The translations under genes and the position numbers were made by a program. From Micromonospora sp. MA102 (lineage in GTDB: Bacteria; Actinomycetota; Actinomycetes; Mycobacteriales; Micromonosporaceae), in NCBI RefSeq assembly GCF_025460765.1, contig NZ_JAMWEG010000004.1, positions 372,001 through 436,000 on the forward strand: a stretch of DNA of 64,000 nucleotides, in the 5' to 3' direction. The notes below the pieces were generated by a model, which was given only the letters and a program-made list of their open reading frames with translations, did no database searches and was not told the origin of the DNA. Each line of letters starts with the position of its first letter. Positions within the stretch are counted from its first letter, which is position 1. This document shows, in pieces, positions 52,809 to 61,236 of the stretch.

Positions 52809-54275
52809 ATGTCACGGATCAAGGAATTCAACCTCCCCGACCTGGGCGAGGGCCTGACCGAGGGCGAGATCCTCGCCTGGCTGGTCAAGGTGGGCGACGA
52901 CATCGAGCTGAACCAGCCGATCGTCGAGGTGGAGACCGCCAAGGCCGCGGTCGAGATCCCGGCGAAGTGGGCCGGCCGGGTGCAGGCGATCTTCCACCCG
53001 GAGGGCGCCACGGTCGAGGTCGGCAGCCCGATCATCGCGATCGACACCGACCCGAACGCCGGGCCGATCCAGCAGTCGACGACCGGTGCGCCGGCCGCCG
53101 ACCTGCCCACCCCGTCGGCGGCCTCGCTGGCCGCCGTCGAGGTCGCGCCCGAGGAGGGCATGGTCGAGCCGGGCCTGATCGGCGGCGTGGCGCCGGGCGG
53201 GCGTACCGCCGTGCTGGTCGGCTACGGCCCGCGGAACGCGCCGGCCAAGCGGCGGCCGCGCAAGGGCGGGGTCCCGGCCCAGGCCGCGGCGGCCCCGGCC
53301 GCCCCGGTCCAGCCCGCTCCGGCACCGGCTCCGGTGGCCCCGGCGCCGGCCGCCCCGGCGGTCAACGGCAACGGCCGGGTGACCGGCGCCGTGCTCGCCA
53401 AGCCGCCGGTCCGCAAGCTCGCCAAGGACCTGGGCGTCGACCTCGCCACGCTGACCGGGTCGGGCCCGCTGGGCTCGATCACCCGGGAGGACGTACAGCG
53501 GGCGGCGGCGGCCCCGGCGGCGGCCGAGCCGCTGACGGTCGCGGCGCCGGCCACGGCGGCCGCGAGCTTCGGCGCCGACCGCGAGCAGCGCATCCCGGTC
53601 AAGGGGGTACGCAAGCTCACCGCGGAGAACATGGCCCGCTCGGCGTTCACCGCCCCGCACGTCACGGAGTTCCTGACCGTGGACGTGACCCGGGCGATGA
53701 AGGCCCTGGACCGGCTCCGCGAGCGTCGCGAGTGGCGGGACGTGCGGGTCTCGCCGCTGCTGCTGGTCGCCAAGGCGGTGCTGCTGGCGGTCAAGCGCCA
53801 CCCGATGGTCAACTCGACCTGGGCCGGCGACGAGATCGTGGTCAAGGACTACGTGAACCTGGGCATCGCGGCGGCCACCGAGCGTGGCCTGATCGTGCCG
53901 AACATCAAGGACGCCGGCCGGCTCTCGCTGCGCGAGCTGGCGGACGCGATGACCGCGCTCGTCCAGACGGCCAAGGCGGGGAAGACCTCTCCGGCCGACA
54001 TGTCCGGCGGCACACTGACCATCACCAACGTCGGCGTCTTCGGCGTCGACACCGGCACCCCGATCCTGCCTCCGGGCGAGTCCGCGATCCTCGCCTTCGG
54101 CGCGGTGCGGGAGCAGCCCTGGGTGCACAAGGGCAAGGTCAAGCCGCGCCTGGTCACCACGCTGGGCCTCTCCTTCGACCACCGGATCATCGACGGTGAG
54201 CTCGGCTCGAAGTTCCTCCGCGACATCGGGGACTTCCTGGCCGATCCGGAGGCGGCGCTGCTCGCCTGGACCTGA
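52809..54275 (+). CDS. 2-oxoacid dehydrogenase E2 (dihydrolipoyl acyltransferase)
   Basis: A 488-residue E2 with one lipoyl domain. Lys45 in VETAKAAVEIP is the lipoylation site. An Ala/Pro-rich linker (about 150-190) precedes the E3/E1-binding domain (VLAKPPVRKLAKDLGVDLAT, then GPLGSITREDVQ). A second linker leads to the catalytic domain, whose HxxxDG motif is SFDHRIIDGE (His458, Asp462). It transfers the acyl group to CoA and forms the core of the complex. It begins 5 bases after the E1 beta stop, without a separate promoter. An E3 must come from elsewhere. The operon ends at a hairpin at 54296-54336. Confidence 0.92.
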   Translation: MSRIKEFNLPDLGEGLTEGEILAWLVKVGDDIELNQPIVEVETAKAAVEIPAKWAGRVQAIFHPEGATVEVGSPIIAIDTDPNAGPIQQSTTGAPAADLPTPSAASLAAVEVAPEEGMVEPGLIGGVAPGGRTAVLVGYGPRNAPAKRRPRKGGVPAQAAAAPAAPVQPAPAPAPVAPAPAAPAVNGNGRVTGAVLAKPPVRKLAKDLGVDLATLTGSGPLGSITREDVQRAAAAPAAAEPLTVAAPATAAASFGADREQRIPVKGVRKLTAENMARSAFTAPHVTEFLTVDVTRAMKALDRLRERREWRDVRVSPLLLVAKAVLLAVKRHPMVNSTWAGDEIVVKDYVNLGIAAATERGLIVPNIKDAGRLSLRELADAMTALVQTAKAGKTSPADMSGGTLTITNVGVFGVDTGTPILPPGESAILAFGAVREQPWVHKGKVKPRLVTTLGLSFDHRIIDGELGSKFLRDIGDFLADPEAALLAWT

Positions 54276-54295
54276 CGGTCGCATCGCACCAGGCC

Positions 54296-54336
54296 ACGGC
54301 CGGTGTGCACGGGTTAACGCCCGGCACACCGGCCGT
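54296..54336 (+). terminator. 13-bp hairpin after the E2 gene
   Basis: ACGGCCGGTGTGC (54296-54308) pairs with GCACACCGGCCGT (54324-54336), loop 15 bases, followed by TGCC. Confidence 0.8.
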
Positions 54337-54382
54337 TGCCATTGGGGAAAGGAAACGTCGGCCCGGCGGGGCTCCTGGCCTA

Positions 54383-54420
54383 CGATCCTTAGGCACGTGG
54401 CTCAGCTCACCTAAGAATCG
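54383..54420. promoter_or_regulatory. 11-bp inverted repeat upstream of the 45-residue protein
   Basis: CGATCCTTAGG (54383-54393) and CCTAAGAATCG (54410-54420) are inverted with one mismatch and a 16-base spacer. It lies 78 bases before the ATG at 54499 and may be an operator or a leader stem. Confidence 0.4.
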
Positions 54421-54498
54421 ATGGAAGTTCGCGGCGTTCTGGGGTTCAATAGAGACATCAAGGGGCTGACAACCGAATAGCCAGGAGGAGAGACCCAG

Positions 54499-54636
54499 AT
54501 GAGCATGATCGAGCGAATCCGCAACCGCCGCGACGCCAACCGCCGCGCCCGTGCCATCGAGCACGCGCTGCGTTCCGCCAACTCGCCGGCCGTCCGCGAG
54601 GAGCTTCTCGCCATCGCCCAGCGTCACCTCAGCTGA
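54499..54636 (+). CDS. 45-residue Arg-rich small protein
   Basis: An open frame of 45 codons beginning MSMIERIRNRRDANRRARAI and ending AIAQRHLS. CAGGAGGAG stands 9-13 bases before the ATG, an inverted-repeat-bearing promoter region precedes it, and a near-perfect GNRA hairpin terminator follows 32 bases after the stop. This is a complete miniature gene in its own transcription unit. The protein is helical and strongly basic in its first half (10 Arg in the first 25 residues) with an acidic/Leu-rich second half. It could bind nucleic acid, a ribosome or a membrane surface. I recognise no family. Confidence 0.7.
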   Translation: MSMIERIRNRRDANRRARAIEHALRSANSPAVREELLAIAQRHLS

Positions 54637-54667
54637 CGCTCCCCTACTTTCCTCACCTCCTCCAGTT

Positions 54668-54701
54668 CGAAGACCCGCCCGGGCAACCGGGCGGGTCTTC
54701 G
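54668..54701 (+). terminator. 15-bp hairpin with GCAA tetraloop
   Basis: CGAAGACCCGCCCGG (54668-54682) pairs with CCGGGCGGGTCTTCG (54687-54701), capped by the stable GNRA loop GCAA. It ends the small-gene transcript. Confidence 0.85.
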
Positions 54702-54985
54702 GCGTTCCAGGTCGATTGACACCGGGATTCCACCTCGCCGCACCGCCCGGTACGGTGGGGCTCGGTCGCCAACCGCCCGCCTCCGGACCGATCGCCTTCG
54801 AGAGCAACCGATCGATACCGTCCGGTGACGTTCGGTGACGGCCCGTGCTCCCCCGGGCGCCTCCGGGCGGCCACCGGATACGGTGCGGGGAGCCCGCACG
54901 GCCGGTACCTGCCGGCGACTCCGGCAGCGATGCCGACGGTCCCGATCGGCATCGGCGGCCGACATGTGATGGAGGAGGCGCACCC

Positions 54986-57811
54986 ATGACGTCCGAGGCC
55001 CCGCACCGCCCCGGCCAGGAGCCGGGCGAGGTGTCGCCGGGCGCCGGCGGACCGGTGCCGTACGGCGACCGCCCGGCGCAGCAGGACAACGGGTACGGCG
55101 CACCCGACCTCGGCTGGGCCCCGCCCCCGCCGGCCGGTCGGCCCGCCCAGCCGGCCCCCGCCTGGGCCGCGGCCGACGACCAGCCCCCCGCGTGGACACC
55201 GCCGGGCGGCCAGCCCGCCGCCGGCCGGGCCACCGCGCAGGTGCCGCCGCCCGCCGAGCCGGGCGGCTGGAGCCCCGCCCCGCAGCCCGCCTGGGGCGCT
55301 CCGGAGCAGTCCGCCCCGTCCTGGGGCGGGCCGGACCAGGGAGCACCCGCCTGGGGCGCGCCCGAGCAGGCCGACACCCACCGCGGCGGCGAGCCCGGCC
55401 CGTCCACCTGGGGCGCCGCCCCACCGAACAACCCCACCGAGTCGACCCCGCCGGCCTGGGGCGCCCCGGCCCCGTCCGGCGAGCAGCCGGCCTGGGCGCA
55501 GGCCGGCGACCCGGGTGCCCGTGCCGCCGCCCACGTGCCCGCGCCCGCCACCGTCCCGAACGAGTCGTGGGCCACCCCGGCCGGGCAGGACGACCCGAAC
55601 CGGTCCGGTGGGTGGACCCCGGCGACCGGTCAGCAGGACGACGACCCGGGCCGCTCCGGCGGCTGGCGCGCGGCGCCGGAGGACAACTCCGGCGGTTGGG
55701 CCGTCGGGGCCGCCGCCCAGCAGCAGGACGACCGGCCCGCCTGGGGCCAGCAGGGTGAGCAGGGCGCTCCCGGCTGGACGCCGGCCGAGCCGACCGCCCG
55801 CGCGGCCGCCAAGGTCTCGGTCCCGGGCGCCGTCCGCCCCGAGGGCGCCTGGTCCACCCAGGACAACCAGGGTCAGGCCGCGGGCTGGCAGAACGGCCCG
55901 AACGCGACACAGGGCGACGACCAGGGCCAGGGCCCGAGCTGGCAGAACGGCCCGAACGCCACGCACGCCGACGACCAGAGCCACGCACCGAGCTGGCAGA
56001 ACGGCCCGAACGCCACGCACGGCGACGACCAGGGCCGCGCCGGAGGCTGGCAGAACGGCTCGGCGACGCAGGACGACGACCCGGACCGCTCCGGCGGGTG
56101 GGCCGCGGGCCGGTCCGCCGGCGGCTCCGAGGCGCCGCAGCCGGCCGCCTGGGGCGCGCCGGAGGAGCAGCGCCCGGCCGCCGCGTGGAGCGGCGCCGCG
56201 GCGGTGCCGCAGCAGCGTGAGCCGGAGCGGCCGGCGGACGAGCCGGCGCAGCCCGGCTGGGGTTCCGCGGCTGTCCCGGCGCCGGCCGAGGCGCCGGCCC
56301 GGGCCAGCGCGTCCGTCCCGTCACCCGACTCGCCGCCCGCCTGGGCCGGCAACCAGGACAACCCGGGGCAGTGGACGCGCGACCGTCCGGCCATCCCGGA
56401 GGCCGAACCGTGGGCACCCGGCCAGGCCTGGGGCCGCGCCGCCGAGGCCCAGCCCGAGCAGCCCGCGTCGCCGGGCTGGGAGCCGACCCGCGCCGACGAC
56501 GGACCGATCTACCAGCCGGCGCCGGGACCGGGGATCTCCCCGGCCAACGCGGTGCCGCTGCCCCCGCAGGAGCAGCGGGTGCCGGGCGCCGCCCTGGCCG
56601 CCGCGCCGCCCACCGACTACGCGTCGTTCGGCCCAGGTGGCGAGCCGGGCGACCGCAACCCGCAGGCGTACGAGCCGGAACCGGCCGCCGACGCCGGTTG
56701 GGGTACGCCCGCACCGGCGCACGACGAGCCGCAGTCACCGGCCGGGCCGGTGGTGCCCGGTCCGCGTACCTCGCCGGAGGCCGGCGCGGGCGGTGCCGTC
56801 TCGGCCAGCGCCTCGGTGCCGATGACCAGCCGGGTCACGCCGCCGGCCGACCAGCCGCTGCCCACGGGCGGCACGCCCGTCCCGCAGCCGCGCGTCTACG
56901 GCCGGCCCGCGCGTCCCGAGCCGGAGGAGGCACCCGGGCAGGACGGCCCGAACGGCTTCGCCGAGCCGGGCCCGCACTCCCGGGCGGACGAGTCGGACCG
57001 CCAGCACGGATACGCCGAGGCGCCTCCGGTGCACTCGGCCCCGCCGTCCTCGCCGGCCGCCCCGCCGCCGTTCCCGCCCGGCGTGCCGTCCTTCATGGAC
57101 CCGCCGGGCAACAGCCGGCCGGTCAACGGGGTGCACCCGCACAACGGCGAGCGCCCCGGCGGGCCGCACGATCCGTTCGGTGGCCCCGGCGGCCCGCACG
57201 AGCCGTTCGGCGCGCCCGCCGGGCACCAGGACCCGTTCGGCCCGCCCAACCGCGACCAGTTCGGCGGGCCCGGGGGCGGTGACCCGTTCGGCGGGCCGGC
57301 CGGCGGCCGCGCCTCGGTCGCCGCACCGGGGCAGGGGCCGATGGGCGAGCCGGGCGGCTTCCCGCCCGCGTTCCCGCCGCCGCCGCAGCAGGGCCCGCCG
57401 GCCTGGCCGCAGGCGGGTCAGGGCGACGCGGACCAGGGCCGCTTCGAGGCGTTCAAGCCGGAGGCGGAGCCGAAGACCGAGGCGCCGACGCCGAAGGTGC
57501 GCAACGGCCGGGTGCTGGCCGCGGTGCTGATCGCCGCGGTGCTCATCCTCGCCGTGCCGCTCGGCCTGCTCACCCTGCTCGGCAAGATCGGCGGGGACGA
57601 GAAGCCGGCGGGCTTCGACCCGGCGGTGGGCTCCTGCGTCAAGCAGTCCGACACGACCGCCGTGGCGGCCGAGTGCGGCGAGCAGGGGGCGTTCACCGTG
57701 GTGTCGAAGGTGGACAGCAAGGACAAGTGCGCCGACCCGGCGCAGCCCCAGGTGGTGCTTCCCGGCGACGGGGCCAACCGGGTGCTCTGCCTCAAGCCGG
57801 CCGGCCAGTAG
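54986..57811 (+). CDS. 941-residue Pro/Trp/Gly-rich protein with C-terminal membrane anchor and small outer domain
   Basis: The ATG at 54986 has GGAGGAGG 7 bases upstream. Residues 1-835 are low complexity: Pro, Ala, Gly, Trp, Gln and Asp with repeated AWGAPE units, four tandem WQNGPNAT-type repeats (about 301-371), and later GGPHDPFGGP-type repeats. One membrane helix follows (VLAAVLIAAVLILAVPLGLL). The protein ends in an approximately 70-residue extracytoplasmic domain with three cysteines (VGSCVKQSD, AAECGEQG, KDKCAD) resembling LppU/SCO3897-type domains. The long Pro-rich segment should be cytoplasmic and disordered, so it may be a scaffold or condensate-forming tether. Function unknown; coding is supported by the ribosome-binding site and the ordered C-terminus. 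Confidence 0.75.
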   Translation: MTSEAPHRPGQEPGEVSPGAGGPVPYGDRPAQQDNGYGAPDLGWAPPPPAGRPAQPAPAWAAADDQPPAWTPPGGQPAAGRATAQVPPPAEPGGWSPAPQPAWGAPEQSAPSWGGPDQGAPAWGAPEQADTHRGGEPGPSTWGAAPPNNPTESTPPAWGAPAPSGEQPAWAQAGDPGARAAAHVPAPATVPNESWATPAGQDDPNRSGGWTPATGQQDDDPGRSGGWRAAPEDNSGGWAVGAAAQQQDDRPAWGQQGEQGAPGWTPAEPTARAAAKVSVPGAVRPEGAWSTQDNQGQAAGWQNGPNATQGDDQGQGPSWQNGPNATHADDQSHAPSWQNGPNATHGDDQGRAGGWQNGSATQDDDPDRSGGWAAGRSAGGSEAPQPAAWGAPEEQRPAAAWSGAAAVPQQREPERPADEPAQPGWGSAAVPAPAEAPARASASVPSPDSPPAWAGNQDNPGQWTRDRPAIPEAEPWAPGQAWGRAAEAQPEQPASPGWEPTRADDGPIYQPAPGPGISPANAVPLPPQEQRVPGAALAAAPPTDYASFGPGGEPGDRNPQAYEPEPAADAGWGTPAPAHDEPQSPAGPVVPGPRTSPEAGAGGAVSASASVPMTSRVTPPADQPLPTGGTPVPQPRVYGRPARPEPEEAPGQDGPNGFAEPGPHSRADESDRQHGYAEAPPVHSAPPSSPAAPPPFPPGVPSFMDPPGNSRPVNGVHPHNGERPGGPHDPFGGPGGPHEPFGAPAGHQDPFGPPNRDQFGGPGGGDPFGGPAGGRASVAAPGQGPMGEPGGFPPAFPPPPQQGPPAWPQAGQGDADQGRFEAFKPEAEPKTEAPTPKVRNGRVLAAVLIAAVLILAVPLGLLTLLGKIGGDEKPAGFDPAVGSCVKQSDTTAVAAECGEQGAFTVVSKVDSKDKCADPAQPQVVLPGDGANRVLCLKPAGQ
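55886..56098 (+). repeat. Tandem 54-bp coding repeat (WQNGPNAT units)
   Basis: Units start at 55886, 55940, 55994 and 56048. Each encodes about 18 residues beginning WQNGPNAT (WQNGSAT in the last, shorter and more diverged unit), with variable DDQ-containing ends. Confidence 0.85.
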
Positions 57812-57820
57812 CGACTCCCA

Positions 57821-57858
57821 CGACGGCGGGGCCACGGTGATCCGTGGCCCCGCCGTCG
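57821..57858. terminator. 17-bp hairpin between convergent genes
   Basis: CGACGGCGGGGCCACGG (57821-57837) pairs perfectly with CCGTGGCCCCGCCGTCG (57842-57858) around TGAT, followed by TTTCG. Confidence 0.85.
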
Positions 57859-57863
57859 TTTCG

Positions 57864-58442
57864 TCACCGCTGCCAGTGGGGGTCGCGACCGAGGTAGGCC
57901 AGCAGGGCGGCGACCGGGTCGGCACCGGGCTCCGTGGGCAGCGCGGCGGCGTACGCGAATCCGCGCAGCGGCTCGGCGGTCGCCCGGGCCGCCGGCATGA
58001 GCTGTGCGGCCAGCTCGGCGGTGAGGGGCGCCGGCTGCCCGGTGGCCACCGCCACGTCCCAGGCGTGGATCGCGGCGTCGAGCGCGCAGGTCGCGGCGGC
58101 GAGCTGGGGTTCCATGGTCGGCACGGGCGGCAGCGGCGTGCCGACCGGACCGGCCGCGGGGTCGACGCCCGCCCACGCCGCGGTGGCGGCCTCGACCGCG
58201 CTCCGCACGACACTCTGGACGCCCTCGTCGTGGCCGCGCGGCGGGTCGAACGGGTTGTACGCCGGCATAGTGCCGGCCCCGACGGACGCCGCCCACGCGT
58301 GCTGGTCGCCGGCCGCGTGCATGAGCACCTGCCCGACGGTCCACCGGTCGCACGGGGTCGGGTCGTCGAGCCGGTCGGCCGGCACTCCCTCGGCGGCGCG
58401 GCGCAGGAGGTCGAGAGCGGTGGTGAGCACGGGAAAGCTCAC
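57864..58442 (-). CDS. DinB-superfamily TIGR03086 metal-binding protein
   Basis: A 192-residue four-helix protein of the DinB/mycothiol-dependent maleylpyruvate isomerase-like superfamily (TIGR03086 type). Key phrases are PTPCDRWTVGQVLMHAAGDQ followed by HAW (first His ligands) and ATCALDAAIHAWDVAVATGQ (third His, the typical H-x-W-D). These three histidines should bind a divalent metal, and related enzymes use mycothiol as thiol cofactor in actinomycetes. The GTG at 58442 is preceded by AAAGGACC. The promoter region holds a near-consensus -10 flanked by TetR-type operators (58462-58510), so expression is probably inducible through the TetR encoded at 35248. Confidence 0.82.
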   Translation of the reverse strand: MSFPVLTTALDLLRRAAEGVPADRLDDPTPCDRWTVGQVLMHAAGDQHAWAASVGAGTMPAYNPFDPPRGHDEGVQSVVRSAVEAATAAWAGVDPAAGPVGTPLPPVPTMEPQLAAATCALDAAIHAWDVAVATGQPAPLTAELAAQLMPAARATAEPLRGFAYAAALPTEPGADPVAALLAYLGRDPHWQR

Positions 58443-58461
58443 GGGCCGGTCCTTTCAAGAA

Positions 58462-58510
58462 CGGAATGCTTCGTTCCGCTTCAGTATAGCAGAACGGAAC
58501 GATCTGTTCC
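58462..58510 (-). promoter_or_regulatory. Operator-flanked promoter of the TIGR03086 gene
   Basis: On the minus strand a near-consensus -10, TATACT, lies at 58488-58483. Upstream of it is the palindrome at 58496-58510 (GGAACGATCTGTTCC on the plus strand), overlapping the -35 zone. Downstream lies CGGAA-N7-TTCCG (58462-58478). The first matches the tetR operator at 35907-35921 at 14 of 15 bases on the minus strand. Confidence 0.65.
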
Positions 58511-58599
58511 ACTCCTTCTCGGCCGATCCGGCGATCACCGTGTCGCGCTTCACCGCCCCATCGGGCCGGCCGCCGCCGGCGGTGCGGCACGATGAGGGC

Positions 58600-60432
58600 A
58601 TGAGCGCACGAGTACGGGCACCCGAGCTGCGCGGCCGGGGCTGGCTGAACACCGGCGGCAAGGACATCACCCTGGCCGACCTGCGCGGCAAGATCGTCCT
58701 GCTGGACTTCTGGACCTTCTGCTGCATCAACTGCCTGCACGTGCTCGACGAGCTGCGCCCGCTCGAGGAGAAGTACGGCGACGTCCTGGTCGTGATCGGG
58801 GTCCACTCGCCGAAGTTCGAGCACGAGAAGGACGCCGCGGCCCTCGCCGCCGCCGTCGAGCGGTACGGCGTGCACCATCCGGTGCTCGACGACCCCGAGA
58901 TGGACATGTGGCAGCAGTACGCGGCGAAGGCCTGGCCGACCCTGTCGGTGGTCGACCCCGAGGGCTACGTGGTCGCCACCATGGCCGGCGAGGGGCACGC
59001 CGAGGGGCTGGCCCGGCTGATCGACGACCTGATCGCCACCCACGAGGCGAAGGGCACCCTGCACCGGGGCGAGGGCCCGTACGTGCCGCCGGCCGAGCCG
59101 GAGACGGCGCTGCGCTTCCCCGGCAAGGCCGTGGTGCTCGACGGCGGCAACCTGCTGGTGTCGGACTCGGCCCGGCACTCCCTGGTCGAGCTGGCCCCCG
59201 ACGGGGAGACCCTGGTGCGGCGGATCGGCACGGGCGGCCGCGGCCACGCCGACGGCCCGGCGGATGCTGCCACCTTCTCCGAGCCGCAGGGGCTCTGCCT
59301 GCTGCCCCCGCACGTGGCCGAGGTGGCCGGCTACGACCTGGTCGTGGCGGACACCGTCAACCACCTACTGCGCGGCGTGAAGCTGGACACCGGCGAGGTG
59401 GTCACGGTCGCCGGCACCGGGCGGCAGTGGCGCTCGACGGTCGACGACCACGCGCACGACGCCGGCTCCGTCGACCTGTCCTCCCCCTGGGACGTCGCCT
59501 GGTACGACGACCGCGTCATCGTGGCCATGGCCGGCATCCACCAGCTCTGGTGGTTCGACCCGGCGAAGCGGACCGCCGGCATGTACGCCGGCACCACGGT
59601 GGAGGCGCTGCGCGACGGCCCGCTGCCGGACGTGTGGATGGCCCAGCCCTCCGGCCTCTCCGTCTCGGCCGACGGCGCCCGGCTCTGGGTCGCCGACAGC
59701 GAGACCAGCGCGATCCGCTACGTGGAGAACGGCGTGATGGGCACCGCGGTCGGGCAGGGCCTCTTCGACTTCGGCCACGTCGACGGCCCGGCGGATCGGG
59801 CGCTGCTCCAGCACCCGCTGGGGGTGTGCGCGCTGCCGGACGGCTCGGTGCTGATCGCGGACACCTACAACGGCGCGGTGCGCCGCTTCGACCCGGAGAC
59901 CGAGCAGGTCGCCACGGTGGCCGACGGCCTGGCCGAGCCGAGCGACCTCGTGCTCACCGCCGAGGGCGAGGTGCTGGTGGTCGAGTCGGCCGCGCACCGG
60001 CTGACCCGGCTGGCCCCGGGCGCGTTGACCGCGGCGGGCGCGAACACCGTGGACGGGCCGCGGCACAAGCTGGAGCGCAAGCCCACCGACGTGGCGGCCG
60101 GCGAGTTGACCCTCGACGTGATCTTCACGCCCGCGCCCGGGCAGAAGCTGGACGAGACGTACGGGCCGTCGACCCGGGTGGTGGTCTCGGCGTCCCCGCC
60201 GGAGCTGCTGGTCGAGGGGGCCGGGACGAGCACGGACCTGTCCCGCCGGCTGGTGCTCAGCGGCGACGTGGCCGAGGGCGTGCTCCAGGTGACCGCCCAG
60301 GCGGCCACCTGCGACGCCGACGTCGAGCACGCGGCCTGCCATCTCACCCGCCAGGACTGGGGCGTCCCGGTCCGCGTGGTGGCCGGTGGGACGACCCGCC
60401 TGCCGTTGGTGCTGCGCGGCCTGGACGCCTGA
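58600..60432 (+). CDS. Thioredoxin-like/NHL-repeat protein (NHLRC2-like)
   Basis: A 610-residue soluble protein. An N-terminal thioredoxin-like domain has WTFCCINCLHVLDE with the redox pair Cys42-Ile-Asn-Cys45 (an extra Cys41 precedes) and the cis-Pro in AWPTLSVVDPEG. NHL beta-propeller repeats follow over residues about 170-480: LVSDSARHSLVELAPDGETL, VVADTVNHLLRGVKLDTGEV and VLIADTYNGAVRRFDPETEQ. A C-terminal beta domain closes the protein. Domain order matches eukaryotic NHLRC2. There is no signal peptide, so it should be a cytoplasmic redox or scaffold protein. The ATG at 58600 is divergent from the TIGR03086 gene, with TetR-type operators between. Confidence 0.88.
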   Translation: MSARVRAPELRGRGWLNTGGKDITLADLRGKIVLLDFWTFCCINCLHVLDELRPLEEKYGDVLVVIGVHSPKFEHEKDAAALAAAVERYGVHHPVLDDPEMDMWQQYAAKAWPTLSVVDPEGYVVATMAGEGHAEGLARLIDDLIATHEAKGTLHRGEGPYVPPAEPETALRFPGKAVVLDGGNLLVSDSARHSLVELAPDGETLVRRIGTGGRGHADGPADAATFSEPQGLCLLPPHVAEVAGYDLVVADTVNHLLRGVKLDTGEVVTVAGTGRQWRSTVDDHAHDAGSVDLSSPWDVAWYDDRVIVAMAGIHQLWWFDPAKRTAGMYAGTTVEALRDGPLPDVWMAQPSGLSVSADGARLWVADSETSAIRYVENGVMGTAVGQGLFDFGHVDGPADRALLQHPLGVCALPDGSVLIADTYNGAVRRFDPETEQVATVADGLAEPSDLVLTAEGEVLVVESAAHRLTRLAPGALTAAGANTVDGPRHKLERKPTDVAAGELTLDVIFTPAPGQKLDETYGPSTRVVVSASPPELLVEGAGTSTDLSRRLVLSGDVAEGVLQVTAQAATCDADVEHAACHLTRQDWGVPVRVVAGGTTRLPLVLRGLDA

Positions 60433-60486
60433 ACCTCTCGCGTCGAGAAGAAGCCCTCCACTCGCGGAGGCGTCGGGGCCTTTCCG

Positions 60487-61236
60487 TCAGGCGAACGAGG
60501 TAGGAATGACCCCGGCGTCGATGAGGGCGGCCCGGACCATTTCGGCGCAGCGCACCGCGCCGGGGGTGTCGCCGTGGAGGCAGATCGACTCGACCGGGGT
60601 GGGCACCACGCTGCCGTCGACCGCCACCACGGTCCTCTCGGTGGCCATCCGGACCGCCCGCGTGGCCACCTCGTCGGGGTCGGTGACCAGCGCATTCGCG
60701 GCGCTCCGGGGCACCAGCTGCCCGTTGGGCAGGTAGTTCCGGTCGGCGAAGCCCTCGGCGACCACCCGCAGGCCCGCGCCCACGGCGAGCTGGGCGAGCA
60801 CGGAGCCGGGCGGGCAGAGCACGGGCAGCTCGTGGTCGTACCCGCTGACCGCGGCGACCAGCGCGGCGGCCTGGGCCTCGTCGCAGGCGGCCGCGTGGTA
60901 GAGCGCGCCGTGCGGCTTGAGGTAGCGCACCCGGGTGCCGGTGAGCCGGCAGAAGGCGTCCAGCGCGCCGAGCTGGTAGATCGTCTCGTCGCGCAGGGCG
61001 GCGAAGTCGTAGGCGATGTGCCGCCGGCCGAAGCCGGCGAGGTCCCGGTAGCCGACCTGGGCGCCGACGGTGACCCGGCGCCGCGCGGCGCCGGCACAGA
61101 TCCGGTGCATGGTGGACGCGTCACCGCCGTGGAAACCGCAGGCGACGTTGGCGGAGGTGACCAGCCCCAGCAGCGCCTCGTCGTCGCCGAGCCGCCAGAT
61201 GCCGAATCCCTCACCGAGGTCAGCGTTGAGGTCCAT
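60487..61236 (-). CDS. pxpA: 5-oxoprolinase subunit A (LamB/YcsF family)
   Basis: A 249-residue LamB/YcsF protein. MDLNADLGEGFGIWRLGDDE is the defining start, followed by SANVACGFHGGDASTMHRIC with metal-type His/Asp residues, VGAQVGYRDLAGFGRR, YLKPHGALYHAAACDEAQAA and VESICLHGDTPGAVRCAEMV. With PxpB and PxpC it forms the ATP-dependent prokaryotic 5-oxoprolinase that hydrolyses pyroglutamate to glutamate. It is the last gene of a pxpB-pxpC-pxpA operon: its first 17 bases overlap the end of pxpC. The ATG at 61236 is the only plausible start. Confidence 0.93.
   Translation of the reverse strand: MDLNADLGEGFGIWRLGDDEALLGLVTSANVACGFHGGDASTMHRICAGAARRRVTVGAQVGYRDLAGFGRRHIAYDFAALRDETIYQLGALDAFCRLTGTRVRYLKPHGALYHAAACDEAQAAALVAAVSGYDHELPVLCPPGSVLAQLAVGAGLRVVAEGFADRNYLPNGQLVPRSAANALVTDPDEVATRAVRMATERTVVAVDGSVVPTPVESICLHGDTPGAVRCAEMVRAALIDAGVIPTSFA

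Noticed and set aside
54383..54420. Iron-box (Fur/IdeR-like) reading of TTAGG and CCTAA
   Set aside because: The half sites are too far apart for a 19-bp iron box; kept only as an unspecified inverted repeat.
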